A stretch of 64,000 nt of DNA from Atherix ibis (lineage: Eukaryota > Arthropoda > Insecta > Diptera > Athericidae): positions 66,254,951 through 66,318,950 of the forward strand of contig OY282608.1 of assembly GCA_958298945.1 (NCBI GenBank), given 5' to 3'. Position 1 is the first letter of the stretch; each line of letters opens with the position of its first letter. Shown here piece after piece: positions 62,101-64,000 of the stretch. The translations under genes and the position numbers were made by a program. The notes under the pieces were generated by a model that worked only from the letters and a program-made list of their open reading frames with translations, did not search any database and was not told where the DNA came from.

Positions 62101-64000
62101 ATATTTAAGAGGAATATGAAGTAGTATGTTTAAGAGGAATATAAAGTAGTATATTTAAGAGGAATATGAAGTAGTATGTTTAAGAGGAATATGAAGTAGT
62201 ATGTTTAAGAGGAATATGAAGTAGTATGTTTAAGAGGAATATGAAGTAGTATGTTTAAGAGGAATTTGAAGTAGTATATTTAAGAGTAATATGCAGTAGT
62301 ATGTTTAAGAGGAATATGAAGTAGTATATTTAAGTGGAATATGAAGTAGTATGTTTAAGAGGAATATGAAGTAGTATGTTTAAGAGGAATATGAAGTAGT
62401 ATATTTAAGAGGAATATGAAGTAGTATGTTTAAGAGGAATATGAAGTAATATATTTAAGAGGCATATGAAGTAGTATATTTAAGAGGAATATGAAGTAGT
62501 ATGTTCAAGAGGAATATGAAGTAGTATATTTAAGAGGAATATGAAGTAGTATGTTTAAGAGGAATATGAAGTAGTATATTTAAGAAGCATATGTAGTAGT
62601 ATATTTAAGAGGAATATGAAGTAGTATGTTTAAGAGAAATATGAAGTAGCATGTTTAAGAGGAATATGAAGTAGTATGTTTAAGAGGAATATGAAGTAGT
62701 ATATGTAAGAGGAATATGAAGTATTATGTTTAAGAGGAATATGAAGTAGTATGTTTAAGAGGAATATGAAGTAGTATGTTTAAGAGGAATTTGAAGTATT
62801 GTAGTATATTTAAGAGGAATATGAAGTAGTATATTTAAGAGGAATATGAAAAAGTATGTTTAAGAGGAATATGAAGTAGTATGTTTAAGAGGAATATGCA
62901 GTAGTATGTTTAAGAGGAATATGACATAGTATATTTAAGTGGAATATGAAGTAGTATGTTTAAGAGGAATATGAAGTAGTGTGTTTAAGAGGAATATGAA
63001 GTAGTACATTTAAGAGGAATATGAAGTAGTATGTTTAAGAGGAATATGAGGTAGTATATTTAAGAGGAATATGAAGTAGTATGTTTAAGAGGAATATGAA
63101 GTAGTATGTTTAAGAGGAATATGAAGTAGTATGTTTAAGAGGAATATGAAGTAGTATGTTTAAGAGGAATTTGAAGTAGTATATTTAAGAGTAATATGCA
63201 GTAGTATGTTTAAGAGCAATTTGAAGTAGAATGTTTAAGAGGAATATGAAGTAATATGTTTAAGATGAATATGAAGTAGTATGTTTAAGAGGAATATGAA
63301 GTAGTATGTTTAAGAGGAATATGAAGTAGTATGTTTAACAGGAATATGAAGTAGTATATTTAAGAGGCATATGAATTAGCATATTTAAGAGGAATATGAA
63401 GTAGTACGTTTAAGAGTAATATGAAGTAGTATATTTAACAGGAATATGCAGTAGTATGTTTAAGAGGAATATGAAGTAGTATATTTAAGAGGCATATGGA
63501 GTAGTATATTTAAGAGGAATATGAAGTAGTATGTTCAAGAGGAATATGAAGTAGTATATTTAAGAGGAATATGAAGTAGTATGTTTAAGAGGAATATGAA
63601 GTAGTATATTTAAGAAGCATATGTAGTAGTATATTTAAGAGGAATATGAAGTAGTATGTTTAAGAGGAATATGAAAAAGTATGTTTAAGAGGAATATGAA
63701 GTAGTATGTTTAAGAGGAATATGAAGTAGTATGTTTAAGAGGAATATGAAATAGTATGTTTAAGAGGAATATGAAGTAGTATGTTTAAGAGGAATATGAA
63801 GTAGTATGTTTAAGAGGAATTTGAAGTATTGTAGTATATTTAAGAGGAATCTGAAGTAGTATGTGTAAGAGGAATATGAAGTAGTATGTTTAAGAGGAAT
63901 ATGAAGTAGTATGTTTAAGAGGAATATTAAGTAGTATGCTTAAGAGGAATATGAAGCAGTATGTTTAAGAGGAATATGAAGTAGTATGTTTAAGAGGAAT
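59165..64000 (+). repeat. 25-bp satellite array, block 3
   Basis: The satellite continues to the last base, so the array runs beyond the window. The same variant modules recur, including 30-bp monomers near 61297, 61887, 62788 and 63818. A segment of about 590 bp appears duplicated (GACGTAGTATG then the 30-bp monomer near 61283 and 61863), and another pair lies about 900 to 1,000 bp apart near the end. No gene, RNA gene or other insertion is seen. Confidence 0.96.

Noticed and set aside
1..64000. CRISPR array
   Set aside because: The repeat units are directly adjacent with no unique spacers, there are no cas genes, and the transposons are eukaryotic in type.
1..64000. Telomeric repeat array
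   Set aside because: The unit is 25 bp and is neither TTAGG nor TTAGGG or a simple derivative. The C-free strand is reminiscent of a telomere G-strand, but the unit lacks G runs.
1..64000. Repetitive protein-coding gene (75-bp, 25-residue repeats)
   Set aside because: Every frame meets TAG, TAA or TGA within 75 bp on the + strand and TAA within 75 bp on the - strand, so no long frame can exist.
1..64000. Origin of the 25-bp unit from a 12+13-bp dimer
   Set aside because: GTAGTATGTTTAA and GAGGAATATGAA share TATG and AA, but alignment needs gaps and the similarity is too weak to claim.

Overview
The window is eukaryotic heterochromatin-type DNA, not a gene region. About 97% of it is one uninterrupted satellite. 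It is a head-to-tail array of a 25-bp unit that reads GTAGTATGTTT then AAGAGGAATATGAA on the + strand. Dividing the satellite length by 25 gives roughly 2,480 monomers. The unit contains no C on the + strand (10 A, 8 T, 7 G), so the window has extreme strand asymmetry. Because 25 is not a multiple of 3 and the unit carries stop triplets on both strands, no reading frame stays open, which explains why the array has no ORFs. The organism cannot be named from this sequence. An animal, most likely an arthropod, fits the intact mariner (DD34D) transposon and the tRNA-derived SINE, but this is inference.

Layout: satellite block 1 (1-32022) is broken by a tRNA-derived SINE on the - strand (about 32023-32611) with a 16-bp target-site duplication. 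Satellite block 2 (32623-57870) runs up to a complete 1,294-bp mariner transposon (57871-59164) with 29-bp terminal inverted repeats, TA target duplication and an intact 350-aa transposase on the - strand. Satellite block 3 (59165-64000) runs to the window edge.

The satellite is not a plain monomer run. Monomer variants occur in fixed orders that recur as higher-order repeats. Recent tandem duplications are visible with periods of 3,135, 2,580, 1,879 plus 800, 955, about 2,500, 2,935 and 1,125 bp. Several are near-identical. A rarer 30-bp monomer (5-bp insert giving GAAGTATTGTAG) occurs about 30 times and sets the phase: the higher-order periods with no other indel are 25n plus 5 per such monomer.

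The mariner sits inside the second copy of the 1,125-bp duplication. The first copy preserves the empty site, so the two events can be ordered relative to each other. The transposase is the only credible protein-coding gene. I found no convincing sign of a new gene system. The most unusual material is the scale and strand bias of the satellite, its duplication history, the datable mariner insertion and a possible mariner excision footprint at 30923-30930.
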